Positions 34,125-42,750 of a stretch of 64,000 nucleotides of DNA are shown piece after piece. The notes under the pieces are model-generated. The model saw only the letters and a list, made by a program, of their open reading frames with translations, was not told the origin of the DNA and made no database searches. The DNA lies in assembly GCF_000720325.1 (NCBI RefSeq), contig NZ_JOJM01000032.1, forward strand, positions 1 to 64,000, in the 5' to 3' direction. Numbering within the stretch: the first letter of the stretch is position 1; each line of letters begins with the position of its first letter. The position numbers and the translations under genes were made by a program. The DNA comes from Streptomyces sp. NRRL B-1347. GTDB taxonomy: Bacteria > Actinomycetota > Actinomycetes > Streptomycetales > Streptomycetaceae.

Positions 34125-34140
34125 ATTGGTCTGGACCAGA
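34125..34140. promoter_or_regulatory. DasR-responsive-element-like palindrome
   Basis: ATTGGTCTGGACCAGA closely follows the known DasR consensus ACTGGTCTAGACCACT (core TGGTCTNGACCA intact). DasR controls chitin and N-acetylglucosamine use in Streptomyces. No matching metabolic gene lies just downstream, so this may be an orphan site. Confidence 0.55.
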
Positions 34141-34213
34141 TGTGCGCCCCTTGCGCGCCGGGTCGGCCACCGGCACACGAGCCAGCGGCGTACTCCCCCC
34201 GGCGCCGCCCCGA

Positions 34214-34242
34214 AGCACCGACGCTGCCCTGACGTCGGTGCT
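34214..34242. terminator. Hairpin AGCACCGACG/CGTCGGTGCT
   Basis: A perfect 10-bp stem with a 9-base loop, followed after seven bases by the stronger hairpin at 34250-34282. Confidence 0.6.
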
Positions 34243-34249
34243 GACAGCC

Positions 34250-34282
34250 AAGGGCCCCGCGGTTCCGTCCCGCGGGGCCCTT
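34250..34282. terminator. Terminator downstream of the lipoprotein gene
   Basis: AAGGGCCCCGCGG pairs perfectly with CCGCGGGGCCCTT (13 bp, 7-base loop), 49 bases beyond the lipoprotein stop codon. Confidence 0.8.
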
Positions 34283-34330
34283 CGCTCGTGCGCCGAGCGG
34301 CGGCGGGCCCGGCCCGCCGCCGCTCGGCGC

Positions 34331-35194
34331 CTACTTCACCTTGGCCAGCTGCGCGTCCATGACCGCCGCGGGAACCTTCGGCTGCGCGTCCGCCGCGTCC
34401 GTCGCCGGCAGGTCCGGCTCCCCGGCCTCGCGGCTCTCCTTGTCCAGCGCCGCGCTCCGGGGGTCGTAGAAGTTCGACGCGGCGAAGGACACGAGCGTGG
34501 ACCCCTCGCGCACGACGGTGACCGTCCAGCGCTTCAGGAACTCGCCCTGACGGCTGCCGAGGCGGTAGCTGACGGCTCCGTCACCCTTGTCCGGCGCGGT
34601 CAGCGCCTTGACGCCCGAGTAGCGCAGGTCGCCGGTGCGGAAGGCGGCGCACTTCCCGGCATCGGCGGCCGTGCGCAGCTTCCCGAGGGCGCGCGCGGCC
34701 GCGTCCTCACTGGCGTACGCGTACAGCTCGACGTCCGTCGTCGACACGTTACGGGCGCCCTTGCCGGTGACGGTGCGGCCGACGTGGCCCTTCGCGCCGG
34801 GCGGGGTGGCGGACGTCAGGAGGTCCGCCAAGGGTGCGCAGGCGGCCGGGGAGGCCGACGCTCCGGCCCACGCGGCCTCCAGCTTGTTCGGCTTGCGCGT
34901 CGCCACGTCGTGGCCGCGGACGTCGCCCTTGGCCAGGGACGCCGCCGTCAGCTTGGCGGGGGCGCCACCGCCGTCACGCGCGCCACCACCGCCTCCTGAG
35001 CCGCCGCCGTCACGTGCGCGTCCGCCATCGGCGTCCGGGGCTCCGGCGCTGTCCCGCTCCTTCGGCTTCGCCTGCTCCGTCGACGACTTGCCCTCGTCAC
35101 GGCCGCCGCCGTCACCGCCGCCGCACGCGGCGGTCAGACCCAGCGTCGCCGCGACCGAGGCGGCCACCACCACGCGCGACACAGCTGACTTCAC
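34331..35194 (-). CDS. Secreted lipoprotein of unknown function
   Basis: A 287-residue lipoprotein. The signal peptide ends in lipobox LTAAC, so Cys at about 24 would be lipid-modified and the protein anchored outside the membrane. A Gly/Asp/Arg-rich linker (25-80) precedes a soluble domain (about 82-270) with no motif I recognise; segments DVELYAYASEDAAARALGKL and RWTVTVVREGSTLVSF resemble PknH-sensor-like or DUF-type mixed alpha/beta domains of actinobacterial lipoproteins. The ATG at 35194 is the natural start for the signal peptide. It appears to be its own transcription unit. Confidence 0.85.
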   Translation of the reverse strand: MKSAVSRVVVAASVAATLGLTAACGGGDGGGRDEGKSSTEQAKPKERDSAGAPDADGGRARDGGGSGGGGGARDGGGAPAKLTAASLAKGDVRGHDVATRKPNKLEAAWAGASASPAACAPLADLLTSATPPGAKGHVGRTVTGKGARNVSTTDVELYAYASEDAAARALGKLRTAADAGKCAAFRTGDLRYSGVKALTAPDKGDGAVSYRLGSRQGEFLKRWTVTVVREGSTLVSFAASNFYDPRSAALDKESREAGEPDLPATDAADAQPKVPAAVMDAQLAKVK

Positions 35195-35242
35195 GTTCCC
35201 CTACTTTCGCCTTGACCGATTCCGCAACCGGTTCCGCAGCAC

Positions 35243-35270
35243 GCAGCTCGCAGCTCGCAGCTCGCAGCAC
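35243..35270. repeat. Short GCAGCTC tandem repeat
   Basis: GCAGCTC occurs three times in a row, flanked by partial copies, just upstream of the lipoprotein gene. Confidence 0.7.
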
Positions 35271-35368
35271 TTCAGAACGCGGAACACAGGTGCGGAGTCA
35301 CCCGCACCCCCTCTACGACCGAAGATCGCCGCAGGTGGTTCCACGGTTCGGCATCGAATTGCAAACGG

Positions 35369-35770
35369 TCACCCCTGCCAGGGCCAGAACCGGTACGGGC
35401 TCAGGAGCAGGATCGCGAGGACCATGAAGCCCACGACGATCACCACGCTGCGGACCTGGCGCCAGCGCCCGGACCCGGCGCCGCCGCGGCGCGGCCCGGT
35501 GGGCGCGGCCCGCCAGTCGTCCGGACGCCAGGGCGCGGCGGCCGCCTCCTTGCGCTTGCGGCGCTTGCGCCCCACCGTGCCCTCGGCCTGCTGCCGAGCC
35601 GCCTCCGCGTCCAGTTTGCGCAGCCTTTCGGCCACCATGCGCGCCCGCGCCGACGGCTCCTTGGGCGCCGACGCGCGGATGTCCCGCTCGCTGTCCTCCG
35701 CGAACCTCCGCCACACCTCGTCGGATATGGGCCCCTCGTCTTCGGGCTCGCGCGGCGACTGCACGGACAC
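35369..35770 (-). CDS. Small membrane protein with C-terminal anchor
   Basis: A 133-residue protein read from GTG 35770 (GGGGAGCACA upstream); GTG 35764 is an alternative. The first 100 residues are charged and helical (DEVWRRFAEDSERDIRASAP; ARMVAERLRKLDAEAARQQ), followed by a basic patch (GRKRRKRK), and one transmembrane helix at about 110-126 (VIVVGFMVLAILLL) near the C-terminus. I do not recognise a family beyond Streptomyces conserved hypotheticals. The layout suggests a tail-anchored cytosolic protein. It is divergent from the LAETG surface protein gene. Confidence 0.75.
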   Translation of the reverse strand: MSVQSPREPEDEGPISDEVWRRFAEDSERDIRASAPKEPSARARMVAERLRKLDAEAARQQAEGTVGRKRRKRKEAAAAPWRPDDWRAAPTGPRRGGAGSGRWRQVRSVVIVVGFMVLAILLLSPYRFWPWQG

Positions 35771-36050
35771 TGTGCTCCCCTCCCCCGCCCGTTGCCCCGC
35801 AGCGGGTCCATCTCGCTTGCAAACGGGGGAAGTTCTACGACACCCCACGAGGGCCGCACAAGCCCGGACCCTTCACATCCTCCCGAGGTGTGACCCAAAC
35901 CACATAAAGTTTCCGTGAGTTCGGGTGCAACCATTCACAGGAAACACAAGTCATGCATGCGTAACTACGGCCACTTCCGTGTCTCGGCGCGGAGGCCCCA
36001 GCTTCGTGCCGCGCAGGGACGCGCGGCACGCCGGACTCACCGAGGTCTTC

Positions 36051-37199
36051 ATGAAGCTTCGCCGTGCCCTGGCCGCCGCGGCCGCCACCGCCGCGCTCGC
36101 CCCGCTCGCGCTGCTCTCGGCCCCGGCCGCGCTCGCGACCGAGGGCGACGCGACGACGCCCGGCACGAGCGTGAGCGAGACCCCGGACCCCGCCGCCACG
36201 CCCACGCCCACACCAGGCACGGAGGATCCGGCGGAGAAGCCCGGTGGCGAGCCTGGCGGCCCCGATGAGCCCGGTGCCGACAAGCCCGCTGAGCCCGGCG
36301 GCAAGCCCGGCGGCGCGCAGAAGCCCGGCGAGAAGCCGGGTGCCGGTGAGAAGCCGGGCGAGGAGCCCGGCGGCAAGCCCGGTGACGAGGGCGGCAAGCC
36401 CGGCGGCGAAGAAGGCCCCAAGCCCCCGTCCAAGGGCAAGGACCACGAGGAGAAGCCCTCCCCCGAGCCCTGCGAGGTCGACGACGAGACCGGCGAGGAC
36501 CTCGACAGCCGCCTCGAACTGAGCCTCAAGGGCCTGCCCGGCAAGATCGTCGCGGGCAGCGGCTGGCACGAGTTCACGCTGACCGCGGCCAACCCCAGCG
36601 ACGACGAGCTCGGCGAGGTCAACTGGCTCGCGGCCGTGGACAACTTCTCCAACAGCGAGCACGAGCGGAACTGGCTGAGCACGTACGCGCGCATCCAGTA
36701 CTTCGACCCCGAGGCCAAGGGCTGGAAGTCGATCGTCGACGAGGTCTCGGACGGCAGCTACTTCGGGAAGACCACGCTGGGCGCCCACGAGCAGATCGAG
36801 CTCCAGCTGCGCCTCGACATCAGCGCCAAGGCCCCGGCGGGCCCGGGCTACGCGCTCGGCCTCGGCGGCTACACGGACGCCGAGCTCGAGTGCACGCACA
36901 GCTCGTTCGACTTCTTCGAGTTCACGGTCCTGAAGCCGGGCAGCGACATCGACTACCCGGGCGAGGCCATCGAGCTGCCGGACAAGCCCGCCCCGCGCCC
37001 CGCGCCCAAGCCGCAGGGCGGCATCAAGCCCATCAAGCACACCACCGTGACGACGGCCCCGACGCCCAGCGGCAGCCTCGCCGAGACCGGGTCGAGCTCC
37101 GCGCTGCCGACCATCGGCATCGTGGGCGGCGTCGCCGTCGTCGCGGGCGCGGGCGCCGTGTTCGTGGTGCGCCGTCGTGGTAACTCGGACGCTGCGTAA
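36051..37199 (+). CDS. Sortase-anchored (LAETG) surface protein
   Basis: A 382-residue wall-anchored protein. A Sec signal peptide covers 1-30 (LLSAPAALA). A Pro/Gly/Lys/Glu-rich low-complexity region (about 35-140), with many KPG repeats, would span the wall. A folded domain lies at about 150-300 (LELSLKGLPGKIVAGSGWHE; WLSTYARIQYFD). The C-terminus has the sorting signal LAETG, a hydrophobic helix and RRR, matching the class E sortase (LAxTG) used by Streptomyces for chaplins and other surface proteins. ATG 36051 follows GAGG. No sortase gene lies nearby. It is strongly Streptomyces-like in composition and probably displayed on hyphae. Confidence 0.88.
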   Translation: MKLRRALAAAAATAALAPLALLSAPAALATEGDATTPGTSVSETPDPAATPTPTPGTEDPAEKPGGEPGGPDEPGADKPAEPGGKPGGAQKPGEKPGAGEKPGEEPGGKPGDEGGKPGGEEGPKPPSKGKDHEEKPSPEPCEVDDETGEDLDSRLELSLKGLPGKIVAGSGWHEFTLTAANPSDDELGEVNWLAAVDNFSNSEHERNWLSTYARIQYFDPEAKGWKSIVDEVSDGSYFGKTTLGAHEQIELQLRLDISAKAPAGPGYALGLGGYTDAELECTHSSFDFFEFTVLKPGSDIDYPGEAIELPDKPAPRPAPKPQGGIKPIKHTTVTTAPTPSGSLAETGSSSALPTIGIVGGVAVVAGAGAVFVVRRRGNSDAA

Positions 37200-37243
37200 C
37201 GCGCTCCGCGCGCGGATGTGACACGAGACCACCGCAAGACGCG

Positions 37244-37277
37244 AAGGACCTGCACTCGGAGGGGGGTGCAGGTCCTT
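37244..37277 (+). terminator. Terminator of the LAETG protein gene
   Basis: AAGGACCTGCAC (37244-37255) pairs with GTGCAGGTCCTT (37266-37277) over a 10-base loop, 44 bases beyond the stop. Confidence 0.85.
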
Positions 37278-37348
37278 TCGCCATTCCGGACCCCTTGAAG
37301 CCCCGCGAGCCCCAGGAGCCGCTGGAGAGCCCCTGGAGCCCCGCCCAG

Positions 37349-39169
37349 TCACCCCTTGGGCGGTACCACCGGCATCCCGAGGAACGGCAGCCGCAGCGCC
37401 CCGAACGCGTCCGCCGGGACCGCCGGGGACTTCGGCTCGACCGGCGCGAGACGCACGTACGCGACGCCCTGCGCGGGACGCGGATCGGCGCCGCCCTTGT
37501 TCGGCCAGAACGACATGGCGCGCTCCGCCTGCGCGGTGATCGTGAGGGACGGGTTCACGCCGAGGTTCGCGGACACCGCCGAGCCGTCGACCACGGAGAT
37601 CCCCGGGTGGCCGTACAGCCGGTGGTAGGGGTCGATGACGCCCGTCTCCGGCGAGTCGCCGATCGGGCAGCCGCCCAGGAAGTGCGCGGTGAGCGGGGTG
37701 CCCATCAGCTCGCCGACGTTCGAACCGGGGAAGCCGTTGATCTCCTCCGCGATGAGGGTCGCGGCGCGGGTGGCCTCCGGAATCTGGTCCGGGTTGGGCG
37801 CGCCGTGGCCCTGCCGGGCCGTCAGCAGGCCCTTGCCCAGGCCCTTCTCCTTGCGGTACGTGGTCAGCGAGTTGTCAAGGGTCTGCATGACGAGGCCGAT
37901 GATCGTGCGCTCCGACCAGCGGCGGTTCGACAGGGAGCGCAGGGTGAGCACCGGGTGGCGGGCGGAGTTGGCGAGCCAGCCCGCGACGCGCGCCTTGCCG
38001 CCCTTGGCGGTGTACGGCACCTGGAGCAGGGTCAGGCTGCCCATCGCGTTGGACTTCTTGCCGTAGCGGACGGGCTCGATGTGGGTGGTGCCGTTCGGGT
38101 GGATGGACGAGGTGATGGCCACGCCCCTGCTGAAGTCGGCCCGGTCGCCCTGGGTGCTGCCGTGGCGCTTGCGGTAGCGCCGGTCGGAGGTCTGCGCGCC
38201 CACCAGGGCCTCCGAGTTGGTGCGGGTCAGCTCGCCGAGGCGCCGGGAGACGCGCGGCAGCAGATGGCTGTCCTTCATGCGGTGCAGCAGCGTCTGCGTG
38301 CCGTAGGTGCCCGCGGCCAGGACGACGCGGCGGGCCCGGAACGTGTGCCCCTTGCCCTTGCGCTTGTTGTCGGTGGGCAGCGTGGCCACGGCGTAGCCGC
38401 CGCGCGAGTCCTCGGTGAGGGCGACCACGGTCGTCATCGGGTGGATGACCGCGCCGGCCTTCTCGGCGAGGTACAGGTAGTTCTCGGTGAGCGTGTTCTT
38501 CGCGCCGTGGCGGCAGCCCGTCATGCACTCGCCGCACTCGGTGCAGGCCCGGCGCGCGGGGCCCGCGCCGCCGAAGTACGGGTCGGGAACTTCCGCGCCG
38601 GGCCCGGCCGTTGACTCACCGGTGGCGTCCCGTCCGTCGCCGAAGAAGACACCGACCGGTGCCATGTGGAAGCTGTCGCCCACCCCCATGGCCTCGGCGG
38701 CCGCCTTGAGATGGACGTCGGAGGGAGTCGTCGTTGGATTGAGCCGCACCCCGAGCATGCGCTTGGCCTGCTCGTAGTACGGACGCAGCTCGTCCTGCCA
38801 GTCCGTGATGCCCTTCCACTGCGGATCGTCGAAGAACGCCGCAGGCGGTACGTAGAGCGTGTTCGCGTAGTTCAGCGATCCGCCGCCCACGCCCGCGCCC
38901 GCCAGGACCATCACGTTGCCCAGCAGATGGATGCGTTGGATGCCGTAAAGGCCGAGTGCCGGGGCCCATAGGTAGTTCTTCAGGTCCCAGGAGTTCTTGG
39001 GCAGCGTGGCGCGGGTGAAGCGGCGGCCCGCTTCCAGGACGCCGACGCGGTAGCCCTTCTCGGTGAGCCGCAGCGCGGCCACGGAGCCTCCGAAGCCGGA
39101 GCCTATGACGATGACGTCGTAGTCGTGGCCCGCGCCGTCCTCGCTCTGGACGGAGTTCTCCTGCGGCAT
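37349..39169 (-). CDS. GMC-type FAD oxidoreductase (cholesterol-oxidase-like) with a Cys cluster
   Basis: A 606-residue flavoprotein. The FAD-binding fold starts VIVIGSGFGGSVAALRL (20-36) and ELDAGRR-type LEAGRRF; GAGVGGGSLNYANT follows. The C-terminal GMC signature has GGCPIGDSPETGVIDPYHRL and NPSLTITAQAERAM. Midway it carries CTECGECMTGC, a ferredoxin-like Cys set which suggests an iron-sulfur cluster. Cholesterol oxidase-like relatives oxidise sterols or other alcohols; the substrate here is unknown. It lies 73 bases downstream of the succinic semialdehyde dehydrogenase gene, on the same strand, and may be co-transcribed despite a dispersed repeat between them. Confidence 0.88.
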   Translation of the reverse strand: MPQENSVQSEDGAGHDYDVIVIGSGFGGSVAALRLTEKGYRVGVLEAGRRFTRATLPKNSWDLKNYLWAPALGLYGIQRIHLLGNVMVLAGAGVGGGSLNYANTLYVPPAAFFDDPQWKGITDWQDELRPYYEQAKRMLGVRLNPTTTPSDVHLKAAAEAMGVGDSFHMAPVGVFFGDGRDATGESTAGPGAEVPDPYFGGAGPARRACTECGECMTGCRHGAKNTLTENYLYLAEKAGAVIHPMTTVVALTEDSRGGYAVATLPTDNKRKGKGHTFRARRVVLAAGTYGTQTLLHRMKDSHLLPRVSRRLGELTRTNSEALVGAQTSDRRYRKRHGSTQGDRADFSRGVAITSSIHPNGTTHIEPVRYGKKSNAMGSLTLLQVPYTAKGGKARVAGWLANSARHPVLTLRSLSNRRWSERTIIGLVMQTLDNSLTTYRKEKGLGKGLLTARQGHGAPNPDQIPEATRAATLIAEEINGFPGSNVGELMGTPLTAHFLGGCPIGDSPETGVIDPYHRLYGHPGISVVDGSAVSANLGVNPSLTITAQAERAMSFWPNKGGADPRPAQGVAYVRLAPVEPKSPAVPADAFGALRLPFLGMPVVPPKG

Positions 39170-39193
39170 TGGGGTCTCCTCGCATCTGCGGGC

Positions 39194-39237
39194 TCGTCGT
39201 GGCTGGTCGCGCAGTTCCCCGCGCCCCTTCGGGGCGC
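39194..39237. repeat. Dispersed Streptomyces repeat with hairpin
   Basis: GGCTGGTCGCGCAGTTCCCC followed by GCGCCCC-TTC-GGGGCGC, a very common interspersed element in Streptomyces genomes. It lies between the dehydrogenase and GMC genes and can fold into a terminator-like hairpin (39221-39237). Confidence 0.8.
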
Positions 39238-39242
39238 TCCCG

Positions 39243-40859
39243 TCAACGCAGCCGCAAGGCCTTCATCACCTTCAGGCTCGTCGTCATGAACTTCGCGTAC
39301 TTCTCGTCGTCCATGCCGAACGACGGCGCCAGCGGCATGAGGCGCTGGTGGGCCACGGTCTGCGCCTCGGTGTACTTGAGGATGCCCTCGGAGCCGTGGC
39401 GGCGGCCGAGACCCGAGTCCTTCATGCCGCCCATCGGCGACTGCACGCTGCCGTAGGCGGGCGCGAAGCCCTCGTTGACGTTCACGGTGCCGGTGCGCAG
39501 GCGGGCGGCGACCGCGCGGCCGCGCTTGCCGTCCTTCGTCCAGACCGAGGAGTTCAGGCCGTAGGGCGTCGCGTTGGCGAGCTCCACCGCCTCGTTCTCG
39601 TCGGTGAAGCGGTAGATCGAGACGACCGGGCCGAAGGTCTCCTCCGTGCACACGGCCATGGGCGACTCGACGCCGTCGAGGATGGTGGGCTCGTAGAAGT
39701 ACGGGCCGATGTCGGGCCGGGCCGTGCCGCCCGCGACGAGGGTCGCGCCCTTGGCGACGGCCTCGTCGACGTGGCGCCGGGTGGTCTCCAGCTGCCGCTC
39801 GCCGACCAGCGAGCCCATCTCGGCGCCGTAAGCGAGCGAGCGCCCGAGCCGCATCGCCCTGGTGCGCGCGGCGAACCGCTCGACGAACACGTCCGCGATC
39901 GACTCGTGGACGTACAACCGCTCGATGGATATGCACAGTTGGCCCGCGGAGGAGAAGCAGGCGCGCACCGCGCCCGCGGCGGCCTTCTCCACGTCGGCGT
40001 CGTGCAGGACCAGCATGGCGTTCTTGCCGCCGAGTTCGAGGGAGACGCCGACGAGCCGGGCCGCGGCGCCCGTGGCGACCTCGCGCCCGGTGCGCGTCGA
40101 GCCGGTGAAGGAGACGTAGTCGGCGTGCTTGACGATCTCGGGGCCCACGACGGGGCCTTCGCCGAGCACGACCTGGAACACCTCGGAGGGCAGCCCCGCC
40201 TCGACGATGAGGTCCCTGGCCCACAGCGCGGTCAGGGCGGTCTCCGTGTCCGGCTTCATGACAAGGGCGTTGCCCGCGACGAGCGCGGGCAGCGCGTCGC
40301 CGATGGACAGCTCCAAGGGGTAGTTCCACGGCGCGATCTGGCCGACGACACCGCGCGGCTGACGCAGCTCGGTGACCTTCGTCAGGGCCGGTACGACACC
40401 GGTGTGGCGCTTGGGGCTCAGATAGGCGGGCGCGCGACGGCCGTAGTGGCGGGCCGCGACGACGACGGCCTGGATCTCCTCGTGCGCGTGCAGCCGCGCC
40501 TTGCCGGTCTCCAGCTGGATCAGGTCGAGCGCCTCGCCCTGGCGCTGGAGCAGCAGGTCGTGGAAGCGCAGGAGCACGGCGGCGCGCTGGCGCACCGGCG
40601 TGCGCGCCCAGGCGATCTGCGCGGTACGGGCCCGCTGGAAGGCGGTGGCGACGTCCTCGGGCGTGGACTCCGGCAGCTCGGCCAACTGCTCGCCGGTGAA
40701 CGGCGTGTGGTTGGCCGTGCGGCCCGAGCCGAGCACGCCCCGGGTGAGCTGGGCCACCAGTTCCGGCGTGACCACGTCGGCGGCGGTGCGGGCACCGCGC
40801 GGGGCCTGAGCGATCGGGTTCGTACCGAGGGATGCCGCGGGGGCCTGCGAGTCCGTCAT
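39243..40859 (-). CDS. gabD2: Succinic semialdehyde dehydrogenase (NADP-type)
   Basis: A 538-residue aldehyde dehydrogenase of the GabD2 group, converting succinic semialdehyde to succinate. The cofactor-binding stretch is FTGSTRTGREVA; the catalytic Glu lies in SLELGGKNAML and the catalytic Cys in SSAGQLCISIER. ATG 40859 begins the protein; the first 40 residues (disordered, then ELVAQLTRGVLG) are typical of the actinobacterial form. It is probably the first gene of an operon with the GMC oxidoreductase and links GABA or polyamine breakdown to the TCA cycle. A TACCCATGGGTA palindrome lies about 35 bases upstream. Confidence 0.9.
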   Translation of the reverse strand: MTDSQAPAASLGTNPIAQAPRGARTAADVVTPELVAQLTRGVLGSGRTANHTPFTGEQLAELPESTPEDVATAFQRARTAQIAWARTPVRQRAAVLLRFHDLLLQRQGEALDLIQLETGKARLHAHEEIQAVVVAARHYGRRAPAYLSPKRHTGVVPALTKVTELRQPRGVVGQIAPWNYPLELSIGDALPALVAGNALVMKPDTETALTALWARDLIVEAGLPSEVFQVVLGEGPVVGPEIVKHADYVSFTGSTRTGREVATGAAARLVGVSLELGGKNAMLVLHDADVEKAAAGAVRACFSSAGQLCISIERLYVHESIADVFVERFAARTRAMRLGRSLAYGAEMGSLVGERQLETTRRHVDEAVAKGATLVAGGTARPDIGPYFYEPTILDGVESPMAVCTEETFGPVVSIYRFTDENEAVELANATPYGLNSSVWTKDGKRGRAVAARLRTGTVNVNEGFAPAYGSVQSPMGGMKDSGLGRRHGSEGILKYTEAQTVAHQRLMPLAPSFGMDDEKYAKFMTTSLKVMKALRLR

Positions 40860-40893
40860 GACGGTGAGCGTATGCCTGGGCGGACGCTTTGGG

Positions 40894-40905
40894 TACCCAT
40901 GGGTA
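40894..40905. promoter_or_regulatory. Palindrome TACCCATGGGTA
   Basis: A perfect 12-bp palindrome in the promoter region of the succinic semialdehyde dehydrogenase gene; a candidate operator. Confidence 0.35.
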
Positions 40906-40993
40906 ACGAGCTTTCACCGCTCTCCCACGCGGGCTCGGCACCCCTCCTGCACCGCGCCAGTGCCCGCTGGCAGCAAAGCCGCTGATCAGGGCG

Positions 40994-42750
40994 TTAGCCG
41001 GAGCCGGTCGCGCCCTTGCCCACCTTCAGACGGTCCCGCGCGGCCTTGAAGAGAGCGGTGCCCCGCTTCTCGTGCCCGGCGACGCCCTTGGGCATCCGCA
41101 CCATCAGCTCGTAGGCCTCACCGGCATCGGTGAGGATCATCAGCCGCATCTCACGGGTGACCGCCGGATCCGTCTTCCCCTCGCGCTTCTCACCCGCCTC
41201 GCCCTTCTTGTACGCGGCGTCGAGCAGCGCCGCGCCCTGGCCGTGGAAGCTCGTCGGGGACATGGCCGTGGTGACCGCGTCGTACGGCGGTTCCTCGTAC
41301 TCCTGACGCTCCTGGTCCGCCCAGGCGAGCGCGTTCTTCGCGGGAGGCTTCGCGGACTTGGTGAGCCGCAGAAAGACCCGGCCGCCCGGCTCGGAGTACT
41401 CGACGTATGCGGCGTTGTCAGCGTCCTCGGCGTTCTCGCCGTTCTCGCCGCTCGGGTTCGCCGGGTCGCGGACGACCTCCGTGTACGAGGCCGGCACGGA
41501 GACCTCGGCGGACAGCGCGCGCTCCTTGTGCGCCTTCCAGCGCGGGCCGGACGACGGCTTGCTCGCGCCCGACGCCACGGACTCCTCCGGCGCCACCTCG
41601 GCGGGCGGGAACTCGCCCATCTCGCCGATCTCTTCGCCCACGTCGGAGACCGACTGCCCCTCCTCGTACGCCTCCCCGCCGTCGCCGTCCGCCAGGGAGG
41701 TGCCGAGCCAGACTCCGCCGCCGACGAGCAGGGCGCCCACGAGGGCCCCGGCGAGCAGGGTGGGGGTGCGACGGCGGGCCGCTGCCGCACGGCCCCCGGG
41801 CCCGCCCCTTCCCGAACCGGGGGCTTCGCCCGCCGAGCCCTCCCCATCGGCGCTCCGCGCCTCGTCCTCAAACGCCGGAGAGGCTGGATCCCTCCGGTGC
41901 GGCACGGCCTCCTCGCGCACCACGTCGGCGGGCGACTCCGCCACCTCACCGAGCGCCGCCGCCACCTCCGGCGCGGTAGGGCGCTCCTGCGGGTCCCGGT
42001 GCAGCAACGCCTCGATCAGGGGCCCAGTTCGCCCGCCTGCCCGGGCTTCGGCGCCTGTGCCGCGAGGACGGCCGCGAGGGTCGACTCCAGCGTCGTACGG
42101 CGGAACGGAGAGCGGCCCTCCACGGCCGCGTACAACAGGACGCCGAGGGACCACAGGTCGGAGGCCGGGCCCGCGCCGGGGCCCGACATCCGCTCGGGGG
42201 CGATGAACTCCAGCGAGCCGACGAACTCGCCGCTGACCGTCAGGGACTCCTCGCCCTGGATGCGGGCGATGCCGAAGTCGGTGAGCACGACACGGCCGTG
42301 CGGCCCGAGCAGCACGTTCGCGGGCTTCACGTCGCGGTGCACGATGCCCTTGGCGTGCGCGGCCGCGAGCGCGCCGACGAGGGCGAGGCCGATGCGAGCG
42401 GACTCGGCGGGCGACAGGGCGCCGCGCCTGAGCACCTCGTGCAGCGACTCGCCACGGATCAACTCCATGACGATCCAGGGCACTTCGTCGTCCTCGACGA
42501 CCACGTCGAGGACGGCGACGGCCGCCGGGTGCTCGACCCGCGCCGCCGCCCGCGCCTCCCGCCGGAGCCGGGCGTACGCGCGCCGCCGCTCCTCGCCGTG
42601 CGGATCGCCGGGCAGCCGCGGCTCCTTGACGGCGACCTCGCGGTCCACCAGCTCGTCGACGGCACGCCACACGGTGCCCATGCCCCCGGAGCCGATGCGC
42701 TCGACGAGCCGGTAGCGGCCCCCGATCACACGTCCGCCCTCAGTACTCAT
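40994..42750 (-). pseudogene. Membrane Ser/Thr protein kinase (kinase A), frameshifted
   Basis: The kinase domain from ATG 42750 is intact: G-loop IGSGGMGTVW, VAVKE, HRDVKPANVLL, LTDFGIARIQG. It leaves frame after LAAQAPKPGQAGELGP at a stop at 42016. The same family continues one frame over (PLIEALLHRDPQERPTAPEV) through a membrane segment (TLLAGALVGALLVGGGVWLG) and an extracellular domain to 40994. Restoring one C in the GGGCCCC run (plus-strand 42019-42025) gives a single protein of about 585 residues. This is either a sequencing error or a real truncation that would leave a soluble kinase lobe. There is no Shine-Dalgarno, and the start codon sits inside an inverted repeat. A dispersed repeat is inserted in the linker. 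Confidence 0.8.
41802..41893. repeat. Dispersed Streptomyces repeat inside kinase A coding sequence
   Basis: The stretch ends GTCCTCAAACGCCGGAGAGG, a hallmark of a common intergenic repeat in Streptomyces. Here it is read through in the juxtamembrane linker of kinase A, yielding residues such as SPAFEDEARSADGEGSAGEA. Confidence 0.7.

Larger units (their letters stand above)
33680..34330. other. Long non-coding stretch with a DasR-like site and two hairpins
   Basis: 650 bases without a convincing gene. One plus-strand frame (about 33743-33900; FPTAFVGPDVRASQ, then NHAWLLRWGDEAYGSFVRRG) looks protein-like but has no start or ribosome-binding site and may be a relic. A GGCGTACG/CGTACGCC hairpin lies near 33871-33893, a DasR-type palindrome at 34125-34140, and hairpins at 34214-34242 and 34250-34282. 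Confidence 0.45.

Noticed and set aside
33774..34232. 152-codon plus-strand frame
   Set aside because: Arg/Pro/Ser-rich, no family and no ribosome-binding site.
33493..34251. 252-codon minus-strand frame after chorismate mutase
   Set aside because: No ribosome-binding site or family; it runs through the 22-bp repeats and over the chorismate mutase 3' end.
41100..42670. A separate gene in the second frame of kinase A starting at 42670
   Set aside because: The first 200 codons of that frame are out-of-phase kinase noise; only the part after 42016 is family sequence, which fits a frameshift.
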